Shown here one piece after another: positions 35,949-44,489 of a stretch of DNA of 64,000 nucleotides. This DNA is from Anaerostipes amylophilus. GTDB taxonomy: Bacteria; Bacillota; Clostridia; Lachnospirales; Lachnospiraceae. A program made the translations under genes and the position numbers. The stretch lies in assembly GCF_025567365.1 (NCBI RefSeq), contig NZ_JAOQJG010000003.1, positions 310,001 to 374,000 of the forward strand, read 5' to 3'. The notes beneath the pieces were generated by a model. The model was not told the DNA's origin. It did not search any database and saw only the letters and a list, made by a program, of their open reading frames with translations. Every line of letters begins with the position of its first letter. The first letter of the stretch is position 1.

Positions 35949-36755
35949 ATGGATGAGAGATACAATGTTTTAATTGCTGATAGCTATCCACACGAATCCA
36001 AACAATTAAAAGAAGAACTGCAAAAGCAATATAATGTAATAGCAATCGCAGAAAATGGTGAAGAAGCACTTTCTGGAATTATAAGTCTAAAACCAGATTT
36101 AGTGATCGTTGATCTGATGTTACCAGGACTTGATGGGCTTGGGGTTATTGAAAGGTGCAGGGAAGTGATGAGCCCAGATGAAGTGCCGGCATTTATAGCC
36201 TTGACAATGATGGAAAATCAAGATCTGATGGAGTATATCAGACATTTGAAAGTTGACTACTGCATGATGAAGCCATTTCAAGCAGCGATTCTTGCAGAGA
36301 GAATTACACAGATGATAAGAATTCGTTCTGTAAATACAAAGATTCAAAAAGAAATACATAAAGAAAAAGAAGAAATACCATCTATTGGTAATAAAAATGA
36401 TATTCGAAGAGAGATAAGTCTTTTAGTAAGAAATTTAGGGATTCCAGCACATATCAAAGGATGCCGTTATATAAAGTGTGGAATTTTAATGGCTATGGAA
36501 GATGCAAACAGTGTTAATTATATTACCAAATCACTTTATCCGGATATTGCTAAGAAATACAAGACAACGATCGGAAGCGTTGAGAGAGCAATCCGTCATG
36601 CGGTTGACATTGTGTGGATCAGAGGAAACAAACAACTGTTAGGTGAAATTTTTGGAACTTTTGTGATTGAGCAGCAGGAAAGACCAACGAACTCTGAATT
36701 TATTGCTGCAGTTGCCGACTGGATGAGATTGGAATACCAGATTCGGGTATCATAA
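35949..36755 (+). CDS. Spo0A paralogue 3, more divergent
   Basis: This encodes 268 residues; ATG 35949 follows TTGGAGGAG. The receiver has Asp55, Thr86 and Lys108, but the acidic pair is Asp11-Ser12. The output domain keeps GIPAHIKG, SVERAIRHAV and RPTNSEFIAAVADWMRLE. It departs in GTFVIEQQE, where copies 1 and 2 have GYTIxAGKGK. As in paralogue 2 the Arg before VER is Ser. It may antagonise or fine-tune Spo0A, or respond to another signal; this is inference. Confidence 0.8.
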   Translation: MDERYNVLIADSYPHESKQLKEELQKQYNVIAIAENGEEALSGIISLKPDLVIVDLMLPGLDGLGVIERCREVMSPDEVPAFIALTMMENQDLMEYIRHLKVDYCMMKPFQAAILAERITQMIRIRSVNTKIQKEIHKEKEEIPSIGNKNDIRREISLLVRNLGIPAHIKGCRYIKCGILMAMEDANSVNYITKSLYPDIAKKYKTTIGSVERAIRHAVDIVWIRGNKQLLGEIFGTFVIEQQERPTNSEFIAAVADWMRLEYQIRVS

Positions 36756-36770
36756 AATTTGGAGGAAAAT

Positions 36771-37778
36771 ATGAAACAATATATTCCAAGCTATTATAGA
36801 AATTTTCAATGCATTGCACAAAAATGTAAAGACAATTGTTGCATTGGATGGGATATTATGATTGATCGGCAATCATATGAACAATATCAAAAAGTTGCAA
36901 CTCCATTTAAAAAACGTTTGAATGAGGGAATTATTCAGGAAGAGGAACCTAAGTTTTATATGAATGAAGATGGAAGATGTGCTTTTTTAAATGAGAATAA
37001 TCTATGTGATATATATATTCAGCTAGGGGAAGAGGCTTTATGTGATATATGCACTGAACATCCAAGGTTTCATAATGAATATGGACATATTGTGCAGTCA
37101 GGTCTTGGATTGGCTTGTGAAGAAGCAGCTCGATTGATCTTAAACGATTTAGACTTGAAAATAGAAGAAGATGTTTTGAAATCAGAAAAAGAAGATGATG
37201 AATGGGCTAATGAATTAATGAAGCTAGAGATGTTGTTATTAAATATTCTGAAAAATAAAGAATATTGTGTGGATGAGAAGATTGATAAAATTTTTGATCT
37301 GACAGCAGCATATCAAAAGGAAATAAATTATACAGGAGAACTTACAGTACCGATCGATCAGAAGAAGATAAAACCACAACATCTTATGTTGAAGATGAGG
37401 CAGAAAGATTATTTGGAATACTGGTTTGATTTCTATAGTAATCTTGACTATATGGATGAAACATTTCAGAGTCTGCTTAGGAAATCGGTAAAAGAATTTG
37501 AAACGTGTAAGAAACAAGATATAAATGATCAATATATAGAGCGATTATTGTATTATTTTATTTATCGGCATTTTATTAAGGCATATGAAGATGATAATCT
37601 GATAGATAAAATAAAATTTGCAGTTTTAAGTGTATTGATGATAGAAATTGTGGCAAAGTATTGTAAGGTATACGATAGTTCTTTTGAACTTTTAGATATT
37701 GCTAAAATGTATTCAAAAGAAATTGAATATTCAGAGGAGAATATAGAAGCAATCTTTGAAGAACTATTGTTTGACTAA
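36771..37778 (+). CDS. fliB: FliB-like lysine-N-methylase
   Basis: This encodes 335 residues; ATG 36771 is behind TTTGGAGGAAA. The N-terminal part has a Cys cluster at residues 14, 19, 23 and 24 (FQCIAQKCKDNCCIGWDI), then CAFLNENNLCDIY and LCDICTEHPRF. This pattern is the flagellin lysine-methylase/YkgJ-like family, in which the Cys residues bind a metal cluster. The rest is helical. No flagellar gene is in the window, so the substrate may be another protein. Confidence 0.75.
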   Translation: MKQYIPSYYRNFQCIAQKCKDNCCIGWDIMIDRQSYEQYQKVATPFKKRLNEGIIQEEEPKFYMNEDGRCAFLNENNLCDIYIQLGEEALCDICTEHPRFHNEYGHIVQSGLGLACEEAARLILNDLDLKIEEDVLKSEKEDDEWANELMKLEMLLLNILKNKEYCVDEKIDKIFDLTAAYQKEINYTGELTVPIDQKKIKPQHLMLKMRQKDYLEYWFDFYSNLDYMDETFQSLLRKSVKEFETCKKQDINDQYIERLLYYFIYRHFIKAYEDDNLIDKIKFAVLSVLMIEIVAKYCKVYDSSFELLDIAKMYSKEIEYSEENIEAIFEELLFD

Positions 37779-37849
37779 TATACATAATATCTTTATAATA
37801 ATTGAGAGATAGTAAATGATAAATAGAAAAACCGAAAGAGAAATATTGT

Positions 37850-38395
37850 ATGGAAATTCGAAAGAGGAAACCAATAGGAAAGAAAAATATCAAGTATATT
37901 GAAGAACTGTATGCAGAATATTCAAAAAGGTTGTTTTTCATTGCAAGAAAATATGTTGAAAATGAAGATTTTGCAGAAGATGTTGTACAGAGTGCATTTG
38001 CGAAAGTGTTGACATATCCTGATGGTATTTTAAAAGTGCCGAGAGATGAAGTGTTTTATTTTTTGTCTACAGTTCTAAAACATGAAGCGTATGATATTAT
38101 TCAGGAAGAGAAAGATAATGAACATGAAAGTCTTGTTTATGACGATGGGACGGAAGGTGATTTTATTGAAGATCCGAGAGATAACTATCTTCAGATGATA
38201 GATTTGGATTCATTAAAATATAATCTTTCTCGAATGAAAAGACGTCATCGAGATACATTATTATTTCGGTATGTTTATGGCTTAAAATGCAAAGAGATTG
38301 CAGACATATTTAAGATTTCAGAACGAACGGTAAAAATACGATGCAGTGAGGCGAGAGTTCAATTAAAGAAGATGATGGAAGAGGACGAATTATAA
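37850..38395 (+). CDS. Small sigma-70 family (ECF-like) sigma factor
   Basis: This encodes 181 residues. Region 2 is LYAEYSKRLFFIARKYV then AEDVVQSAFAKVL; region 4 is LKCKEIADIFKISERTVKIRCSEARVQLKK, split here as an HTH. No region 3 is evident, as in ECF sigma factors. The ATG at 37850 has only a weak AGAGAAA upstream. No anti-sigma factor follows; a terminator comes next, so control must be by another route. Confidence 0.78.
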   Translation: MEIRKRKPIGKKNIKYIEELYAEYSKRLFFIARKYVENEDFAEDVVQSAFAKVLTYPDGILKVPRDEVFYFLSTVLKHEAYDIIQEEKDNEHESLVYDDGTEGDFIEDPRDNYLQMIDLDSLKYNLSRMKRRHRDTLLFRYVYGLKCKEIADIFKISERTVKIRCSEARVQLKKMMEEDEL

Positions 38396-38404
38396 AGAGA
38401 GATA

Positions 38405-38443
38405 AGAAAAAGGTTAGCGATAAAATTGTGCTAACCTTTTTCT
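38405..38443. terminator. Bidirectional terminator between sigma factor and lipoprotein
   Basis: AGAAAAAGGTTAGC (38405-38418) and GCTAACCTTTTTCT (38430-38443) form a perfect 14-bp stem with an 11-base loop, between convergent genes. Confidence 0.85.
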
Positions 38444-38448
38444 TAATA

Positions 38449-39114
38449 TTATTGATTTGTAACGATCTCGGTCAACTTGCTTCCAACTTCTTCATATTTT
38501 TCTGGGAAGAAAATACGAATTGTATTTTTACCGCTTTTGATCTTTTGAAGATTCAAAGTGAATGTCTTATCGTGCATATCATTGGAAACAGGAGCTGAAT
38601 TAAAACTATCGATTACATTTGATACCAGTTGTTTTTTAGCATCAGATAACTTCTCAATATGCAGAGGCTTTAACTCATCTAAAGTTGTTTGTTTTGCCTG
38701 CTTGAAAATATCAAGGTAATTAATATATTGGCTGGAAACTTTTACAGTTGATTCTTTGTCATTTTTCTTAACGACAGAAACTTTATATTCCAAAGAAACC
38801 AGTTTCTTGCTGATTGCTTTAAAAATGTCTTTTGCCTGTGATTTTGTGATCGCAACTCCAGCATCTTTAAAACTTTTCTGGATTGTAGATACCATAGAGG
38901 ACTGATAGGTTTTTAAAGTTTCCTTTGATTCCTTAGAATCAATTCCAAGATCAGTCATAGCAGAGGTGTCTTGCCTGATGATCAGATCATAAAAGGCCTC
39001 CATTGTCTTGTCTGGTTTTGCAATCGCATTGGTTTGTCCGCATCCGGCAAGAGATAATAATAACAAGATACCTAATACACCGGACAGGATTTGTCTGTAA
39101 ATCCTACGTTTCAT
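38449..39114 (-). CDS. Lipoprotein, DUF5105-like
   Basis: This encodes 221 residues. A signal peptide with core GVLGILLLLSLAGC has the lipobox LAGC, giving lipidation at the Cys. The mature part, with a MEAFYDLIIRQD segment, alternates helices with strands (VSVVKKNDKESTVKVSSQY), as in the DUF5105/nuclear-transport-like lipoproteins of Firmicutes. AAGGATAAAG lies before the ATG. Function unknown, on the outer membrane face. Confidence 0.75.
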   Translation of the reverse strand: MKRRIYRQILSGVLGILLLLSLAGCGQTNAIAKPDKTMEAFYDLIIRQDTSAMTDLGIDSKESKETLKTYQSSMVSTIQKSFKDAGVAITKSQAKDIFKAISKKLVSLEYKVSVVKKNDKESTVKVSSQYINYLDIFKQAKQTTLDELKPLHIEKLSDAKKQLVSNVIDSFNSAPVSNDMHDKTFTLNLQKIKSGKNTIRIFFPEKYEEVGSKLTEIVTNQ

Positions 39115-39182
39115 ACTCTTTATCCTTTCTGTTTATTTGTATATTTAATATTATATGGATTTTGCCAGATAAAGTCAATCAT

Positions 39183-39189
39183 TGTCGAA
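39183..39189. promoter_or_regulatory. Possible Spo0A box before the topoisomerase pair
   Basis: TGTCGAA in CATTGTCGAAAGC lies between the divergent lipoprotein and topoisomerase genes, about 95 bp before the latter. One copy in an intergenic gap of about 170 bp may be chance. Confidence 0.3.
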
Positions 39190-39283
39190 AGCTGCTCAAA
39201 GGTATATAAGATTTGCGTTTGCGTAACAAAAAGTTGTGTGTTAAACTAAATAACCGAAAGATGAAAAGGAGTGTTTTGTATTT

Positions 39284-41197
39284 ATGGCAAGTAAAACATA
39301 TGATGCTAATAGTATTTCAGTTCTGGAAGGATTGGAAGCTGTCAGAAAACGTCCTGGAATGTATATCGGAAGTGTATCTACAAAGGGACTAAATCATTTA
39401 ATATATGAAATCGTAGATAATTCAGTGGATGAATTTCTTGCAGGATATTGTAATGAGATCACAGTTTCATTAAATAATGATGGGACTGCAACGATCATAG
39501 ATAATGGACGAGGAATTCCAGTTGGAATCAATGAAAGAACAGGAAAGACAGCAGTTGAGATGGTATTTACTATGCTGCATGCGGGTGGTAAGTTTGGAGA
39601 TGGAGGATATAAGATATCAGGAGGCCTTCATGGAGTAGGTGCATCTGTGGTAAATGCATTATCTACATGGCTTACAGTGACTGTCAGACAAGGCGGAAAG
39701 ATTTATCAGCAAAAGTATGAAAGAGGAAAAATCATAACACCGCTTGAAGTGATTGGAACATGTCGAAAGTCTGATACAGGAACAAAGGTACAGTTTCTTC
39801 CGGATCCAGAAATTTTTGATAAAACATATTTTAAAGCAGCGATGGTAAGAAACCGTTTGCATGAGACAGCATATCTGAATCCAAACCTTACGATTCATTA
39901 TATTAACCAAAGAGAAGGTGAAGAAACCACAGTTGATTATCATGAGCCAGAGGGAATCTGTGCATATGTAAAAAAATTAAATGAAGGAAAGCAAATGCTT
40001 CATGAACCAGTTTATTTTAAACGTATGGTTGATGGAATTGAAGCAGAGGTGGCTTTTCAGTATACAGAAGATTTTGGAGAAAATATTCTTGGCTTTTGTA
40101 ATAATATCTATACGATCGAAGGTGGAACACATATCACTGGATTTAAAACGAAATTCACAACGATCATGAATCAGTATGCGAGGGAGATAGGCGTTTTAAA
40201 AGAGAAAGATGCAAACTTTACGGGAACAGATGTAAGAAATGGTATGACAGCGATTGTTTCTGTAAAACATCCTGAGCCAAGATTTGAAGGACAAACGAAG
40301 ACAAAACTTGATAATCCAGATGCAGCCAAAGCAGTTGGAGAGATTGCAGGAGAAGAACTTGTTTTATATTTTGATAAGAATTTAGATACATTAAAGAAAG
40401 TGTTGGCATGTGCAGAAAAATCTGCAAAGATTCGAAAAGCAGAAGAAAAAGCAAAGACGAATATGCTAGTGAAACAAAAGCTATCAATTGACAGTAATGG
40501 GAAATTGGCAAACTGTGAAAGCAGAAAAGCAGAGGAATGTGAAATCTTTATCGTTGAGGGAGATTCTGCAGGAGGTTCTGCAAAAACAGCAAGGAATAGA
40601 AAAACACAGGCAATTCTTCCAATCCGTGGAAAAATCTTAAATGTAGAAAAAGCAACGATGGATAAAGTACTTGCAAATGCAGAGATCAAGACAATGATCA
40701 ATTCTTTTGGATGTGGATTTTCAGAAGGATATGGAAATGATTTTGATATTACAAAGCTTCGTTATCATAAGATCATTATTATGACAGATGCCGATGTGGA
40801 TGGAGCACATATTGCCACGTTACTTTTAACATTTTTCTACCGTTTTATGCCGGAGCTTATTACACATGGACATGTATATCTTGCAACGCCTCCATTATAT
40901 AAGGCAATGCCAAAAAAAGGAGAAGAAACATATCTTTATGATGATGTGGCACTTTCTAAATACCGTGCAAATCATAAAGGAAGCTTTACATTGCAAAGAT
41001 ATAAAGGCTTAGGTGAAATGGATGCACAGCAGTTGTGGGAAACAACATTGAATCCAGAGAGCCGTACTTTAAAACAGATTGAGATCGAAGATGCGAGAAT
41101 GGCATCAGATGTAACTTCCATGCTTATGGGAAGTGATGTGCCGCCTCGCAGACAGTTTATTTATGAAAATGCAAATGATGCGATGCTTGATATATAA
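39284..41197 (+). CDS. Type IIA topoisomerase ATPase subunit (GyrB/ParE)
   Basis: This encodes 637 residues. ATP-binding GHKL motifs: EIVDNSVDEFLAG near residue 43 and GRGIPVGI, then GGLHGVGASVVNALS. TOPRIM: EGDSAGGSAKTARNRKTQ and MTDADVDGAHI. C-terminal QRYKGLGEMDAQQLWETT. It is not beside dnaA/recF, and its partner lacks a GyrA box, which suggests topoisomerase IV (ParE) rather than gyrase. ATG 39284 follows AAAAGGAGTG. Confidence 0.88.
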   Translation: MASKTYDANSISVLEGLEAVRKRPGMYIGSVSTKGLNHLIYEIVDNSVDEFLAGYCNEITVSLNNDGTATIIDNGRGIPVGINERTGKTAVEMVFTMLHAGGKFGDGGYKISGGLHGVGASVVNALSTWLTVTVRQGGKIYQQKYERGKIITPLEVIGTCRKSDTGTKVQFLPDPEIFDKTYFKAAMVRNRLHETAYLNPNLTIHYINQREGEETTVDYHEPEGICAYVKKLNEGKQMLHEPVYFKRMVDGIEAEVAFQYTEDFGENILGFCNNIYTIEGGTHITGFKTKFTTIMNQYAREIGVLKEKDANFTGTDVRNGMTAIVSVKHPEPRFEGQTKTKLDNPDAAKAVGEIAGEELVLYFDKNLDTLKKVLACAEKSAKIRKAEEKAKTNMLVKQKLSIDSNGKLANCESRKAEECEIFIVEGDSAGGSAKTARNRKTQAILPIRGKILNVEKATMDKVLANAEIKTMINSFGCGFSEGYGNDFDITKLRYHKIIIMTDADVDGAHIATLLLTFFYRFMPELITHGHVYLATPPLYKAMPKKGEETYLYDDVALSKYRANHKGSFTLQRYKGLGEMDAQQLWETTLNPESRTLKQIEIEDARMASDVTSMLMGSDVPPRRQFIYENANDAMLDI

Positions 41198-41218
41198 AAA
41201 GAAAGGAAAACATAAATA

Positions 41219-43471
41219 ATGTCAGAACATATTATTAAAGCGGAATTTTCTGAGGTTATGCAAAAATCTTATATTGATTATGCCATGAGTGTTATCTGTG
41301 CAAGAGCATTGCCGGATGCAAGAGATGGTTTAAAGCCAGTACAAAGACGAGTGCTTTATTCTATGGATGAGTTAGGCCTCCGCTATGACAGACCACATAG
41401 AAAATCTGCTAGAATTGTTGGAGATACAATGGGTAAATATCATCCCCATGGAGACAGTTCGATTTACGAATCATTAGTCGTTATGTCACAGGATTTTAAA
41501 AAAGGAATTCCGCTAGTAGACGGACATGGTAATTTTGGTTCCATTGAAGGAGATGGAGCTGCGGCCATGCGATATACAGAGGCAAGACTTCAAAAGATTA
41601 CACAGGAAGCTTATCTGGCGGATCTGGATAAGAATGTTGTTGATTTTGTATCCAACTTTGATGAGACAGAAAAAGAACCAGAAGTACTTCCAGTTAAGAT
41701 ACCGAATCTTTTGGTAAATGGTGCGGATGGAATTGCGGTAGGTATGACAACAAGTATTCCACCACATAATCTTAGTGAAGTAATTGATGCGGTGAAAGCC
41801 TATATGCGTAAGGAAAGTATTACGAATGAAGAATTAATGGAATATATTCAAGGACCGGATTTTCCAACAGGCGGTATTGTGATCAATAAAAAAGATCTTT
41901 TAAATATTTATTCTTCAGGAATCGGAAAGATAAAATTAAGAGGAAAAGTGACTTTGGAACCTGCAAAGAAACGAGGAGAAAAGGATAAACTTGTAATTTC
42001 AGAGATTCCATATACAATGATCGGGAATAACATATCTAAGTTTTTATCTGATATTGTATCACTGATTGAAAATAAAGTAACAACAGATATCTTAGATATT
42101 TCAAATGAATCATCAAAAGATGGAATCAGAATTGTTCTAGAACTGCGAAAAGGGGCAGACGTGGAACGCCTTAAAAATCTTTTATACAAAAAGACAAAGC
42201 TTGAAGATACATTTGGTGTTAATATGCTTGCAATCGTCAATGGACGGCCAGAGACATTGGATTTAAAAGGAATCATTGAAAATCATACACAGTTTCATTA
42301 CGAAGTAACTAGAAGAAAATATAAAACGTTATTAAATAAATTATATGAACAGCGCGAGATCAAGGAAGGATTGATCAAGGCTTGCGATATGATAGATTTG
42401 ATCATCGAGATCATTCGTGGAAGTAAAAATCAGAAAGAAGTTAAGGCATGTCTTACAAAAGGAGATGTTGGTAATATCAGATTTCAGTCATCTGATTCTA
42501 TGATCGAAGCAACAAAACTTTCATTTACAGATAAACAAGCAAGTGCGATCCTTGATCTGAAATTATATCGTCTGATCGGTTTGGAAATTTTAATGCTTAA
42601 GGAAGAATATGAAGAAATTGTTACAAAGATCGCAGAATACGAAGATATTCTGGCTAATGAAAAATCATTAAAAAATGTAATACGAAAAGAATTAGACTTG
42701 ATCAAAAAAGAATTTGGATCACAAAGAAAAACCATTGTTGAAGACGCAAAAGAGGCAGTTTATGTTGCAGCACCAATTAAAGAAGAGACCGTTTATTTTG
42801 TGATGGATCGCTTCGGTTATTCGAAAACAATGGATAAAGCAACATATCAGAGAAATAAGGATAATATTTTAAAAGAATATAAATTTATTGTGCCTTGCAT
42901 GAACACAGACAAAATCTGTGTGTTTACCAATCTTGGACTGATGCATCAGATTAAAGTGCTTGATATTCCGGCAGGTAAGTTCCGCGATAAAGGTGTACCG
43001 ATTGATAATCTTTGTAATTATGATAGTGCGAAAGAATATATTATACAAGTACTTGATGTCCAGACAATGATACATAGTACGTTGCTATTTGCAACTGCAA
43101 AGAGCATGTTAAAGGTAATGGATGGAGACTTATTAAATGCATCAAAAAGAACAGTACAGGCGACAAAACTATCCGAAGATGAACTGGTTGCTGTAATTGT
43201 GGCAGATTGGAGTGAAGAATCTGAGGATAAAGTTGTTTTACAGACAAAAGATGGAGTATTTTTAAAATTTCCATATGCAGAAATTCCGAAGAAGAAAAAA
43301 AGTGCACTTGGTGTGCGAGGAATGAAATTATCTAAAGATGATCTTATCACGAATGTATATGTTATGGATGCACAAAATATAAGTTCCATTATGTATAAGG
43401 AAAAAGAACTCGAATTTAACAGATTAAAATTGTCAAAACGAGATACGAAAGGAACTAAGGTCCGCAGATAA
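41219..43471 (+). CDS. Type IIA topoisomerase cleavage subunit (ParC/GyrA-like)
   Basis: This encodes 750 residues. The winged-helix domain carries RDGLKPVQRRVLYSM and the catalytic Tyr in AAMRYTEARL. The C-terminal beta-propeller has FRDKGVPIDNLCNYD, in a place where gyrase would have the QRRGGKG box. That box is missing, so strand-wrapping gyrase function is not supported and a decatenase (ParC) is likelier. The gene follows its ATPase partner by 21 bases. Confidence 0.87.
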   Translation: MSEHIIKAEFSEVMQKSYIDYAMSVICARALPDARDGLKPVQRRVLYSMDELGLRYDRPHRKSARIVGDTMGKYHPHGDSSIYESLVVMSQDFKKGIPLVDGHGNFGSIEGDGAAAMRYTEARLQKITQEAYLADLDKNVVDFVSNFDETEKEPEVLPVKIPNLLVNGADGIAVGMTTSIPPHNLSEVIDAVKAYMRKESITNEELMEYIQGPDFPTGGIVINKKDLLNIYSSGIGKIKLRGKVTLEPAKKRGEKDKLVISEIPYTMIGNNISKFLSDIVSLIENKVTTDILDISNESSKDGIRIVLELRKGADVERLKNLLYKKTKLEDTFGVNMLAIVNGRPETLDLKGIIENHTQFHYEVTRRKYKTLLNKLYEQREIKEGLIKACDMIDLIIEIIRGSKNQKEVKACLTKGDVGNIRFQSSDSMIEATKLSFTDKQASAILDLKLYRLIGLEILMLKEEYEEIVTKIAEYEDILANEKSLKNVIRKELDLIKKEFGSQRKTIVEDAKEAVYVAAPIKEETVYFVMDRFGYSKTMDKATYQRNKDNILKEYKFIVPCMNTDKICVFTNLGLMHQIKVLDIPAGKFRDKGVPIDNLCNYDSAKEYIIQVLDVQTMIHSTLLFATAKSMLKVMDGDLLNASKRTVQATKLSEDELVAVIVADWSEESEDKVVLQTKDGVFLKFPYAEIPKKKKSALGVRGMKLSKDDLITNVYVMDAQNISSIMYKEKELEFNRLKLSKRDTKGTKVRR

Positions 43472-43488
43472 AACAGAAAGGAAATGTT

Positions 43489-44421
43489 ATGAAAGTTGAT
43501 TTGATCATACCGACTTATAAACCTGGAGAAAAATTCAAGAAATCATTAAAACGACTTGCACAGCAGACAAGAAAACCAGACAGGATCATTTTGATTAATA
43601 CAGAAGCACAATATTTTGATGAGGAGATGATACGTCCATATGACAATGTGGAAGTGTATCATATTAAAAAAGAAAACTTTGACCATGGGGCAACAAGAGA
43701 TTATGGAGCCTCACTTGCAGAAGATGCAGATATTTTAATGTTTATGACAGATGATGCAATTCCAAAAGATAAATATCTAGTAGAGAATTTGATAAAGGCG
43801 TTTAATGATCCAAAAGTTTCAGCAGCATATGGAAGGCAGATGGCAGATCCAAAGAAAAATTATATCGAATATTATACAAGAATCTTTAATTACCCAGAAG
43901 AAAGCAGGATTAAGAGGAGAGAAGATCTTGATACGCTGGGAATCAAAACTTTTTTTTGCTCTAATGTATGCAGTGCTTATAGAAAGACAGATTATGATGC
44001 AATGGGAGGTTTTGAACACAAAACAATTTTTAATGAAGATATGATCATGGCCTCTAAACTGATCGAAGATGGAAAAGCTGTTGCCTATCAGGCCGATGCA
44101 AGAGTCTGGCATTGGCATGATTATAAAGCAATGCAGCAGCTTCATCGTAATTTTGATCTTGCTGTATCACAGGTGGATCATGGAGGTTTGTTCTTGAAAG
44201 TAAAATCTGAATCCGAGGGAGTTAAAATGGTTATTTCAACGATCAGACATTTGATAACTAAAGGAAAAATTTATCTGATTCCGAAATATGTGATTGATTC
44301 TGGATTCAAACTGATTGGTTATAAGCTTGGAAGAAACTATAAAAAGCTTCCGAGATGGATGATCTTAAAACTTACAATGAATAAGACGTACTGGAATTTT
44401 AACGAAAACTTAATAAAATAA
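43489..44421 (+). CDS. Family 2 glycosyltransferase
   Basis: This encodes 310 residues. The GT-A nucleotide-sugar fold is seen from VDLIIPTYKPGEKF at the N-terminus; MFMTDDAIP near residue 85 provides the acidic metal-binding motif; GGFEHKTIFNEDMIMASKLIEDG follows near residue 168. Members near this type are rhamnosyltransferases for wall glycans. Substrate is not determinable. The next gene is an LCP protein, which also suggests wall glycopolymer assembly. Confidence 0.82.
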   Translation: MKVDLIIPTYKPGEKFKKSLKRLAQQTRKPDRIILINTEAQYFDEEMIRPYDNVEVYHIKKENFDHGATRDYGASLAEDADILMFMTDDAIPKDKYLVENLIKAFNDPKVSAAYGRQMADPKKNYIEYYTRIFNYPEESRIKRREDLDTLGIKTFFCSNVCSAYRKTDYDAMGGFEHKTIFNEDMIMASKLIEDGKAVAYQADARVWHWHDYKAMQQLHRNFDLAVSQVDHGGLFLKVKSESEGVKMVISTIRHLITKGKIYLIPKYVIDSGFKLIGYKLGRNYKKLPRWMILKLTMNKTYWNFNENLIK

Positions 44422-44446
44422 TCTACAGTTTTTATTGATTCTATGA

Positions 44447-44452
44447 TATAAT
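44447..44452 (+). promoter_or_regulatory. -10 element upstream of the LCP gene
   Basis: A perfect TATAAT at 44447-44452 overlaps a spurious ATG at 44451, which argues that the true start is 44490. The -35 (TACAGT, 44424-44429) is weak. Confidence 0.5.
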
Positions 44453-44489
44453 GAGTAACCGAAAGCAGTCAATTGCGAGGAGGACACGA

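Noticed and set aside
39761..39767. TGTCGAA as a Spo0A box
   Set aside because: Lies within the topoisomerase coding sequence, with no promoter context.
40171..40701. 176-codon minus-strand frame
   Set aside because: Shadow of the GyrB/ParE gene; Ser/Phe-rich composition typical of antisense frames.
44451..44489. ATG 44451 as start of the LCP protein
   Set aside because: This ATG overlaps a perfect TATAAT -10 element, while ATG 44490 has GAGGAGGAC upstream.
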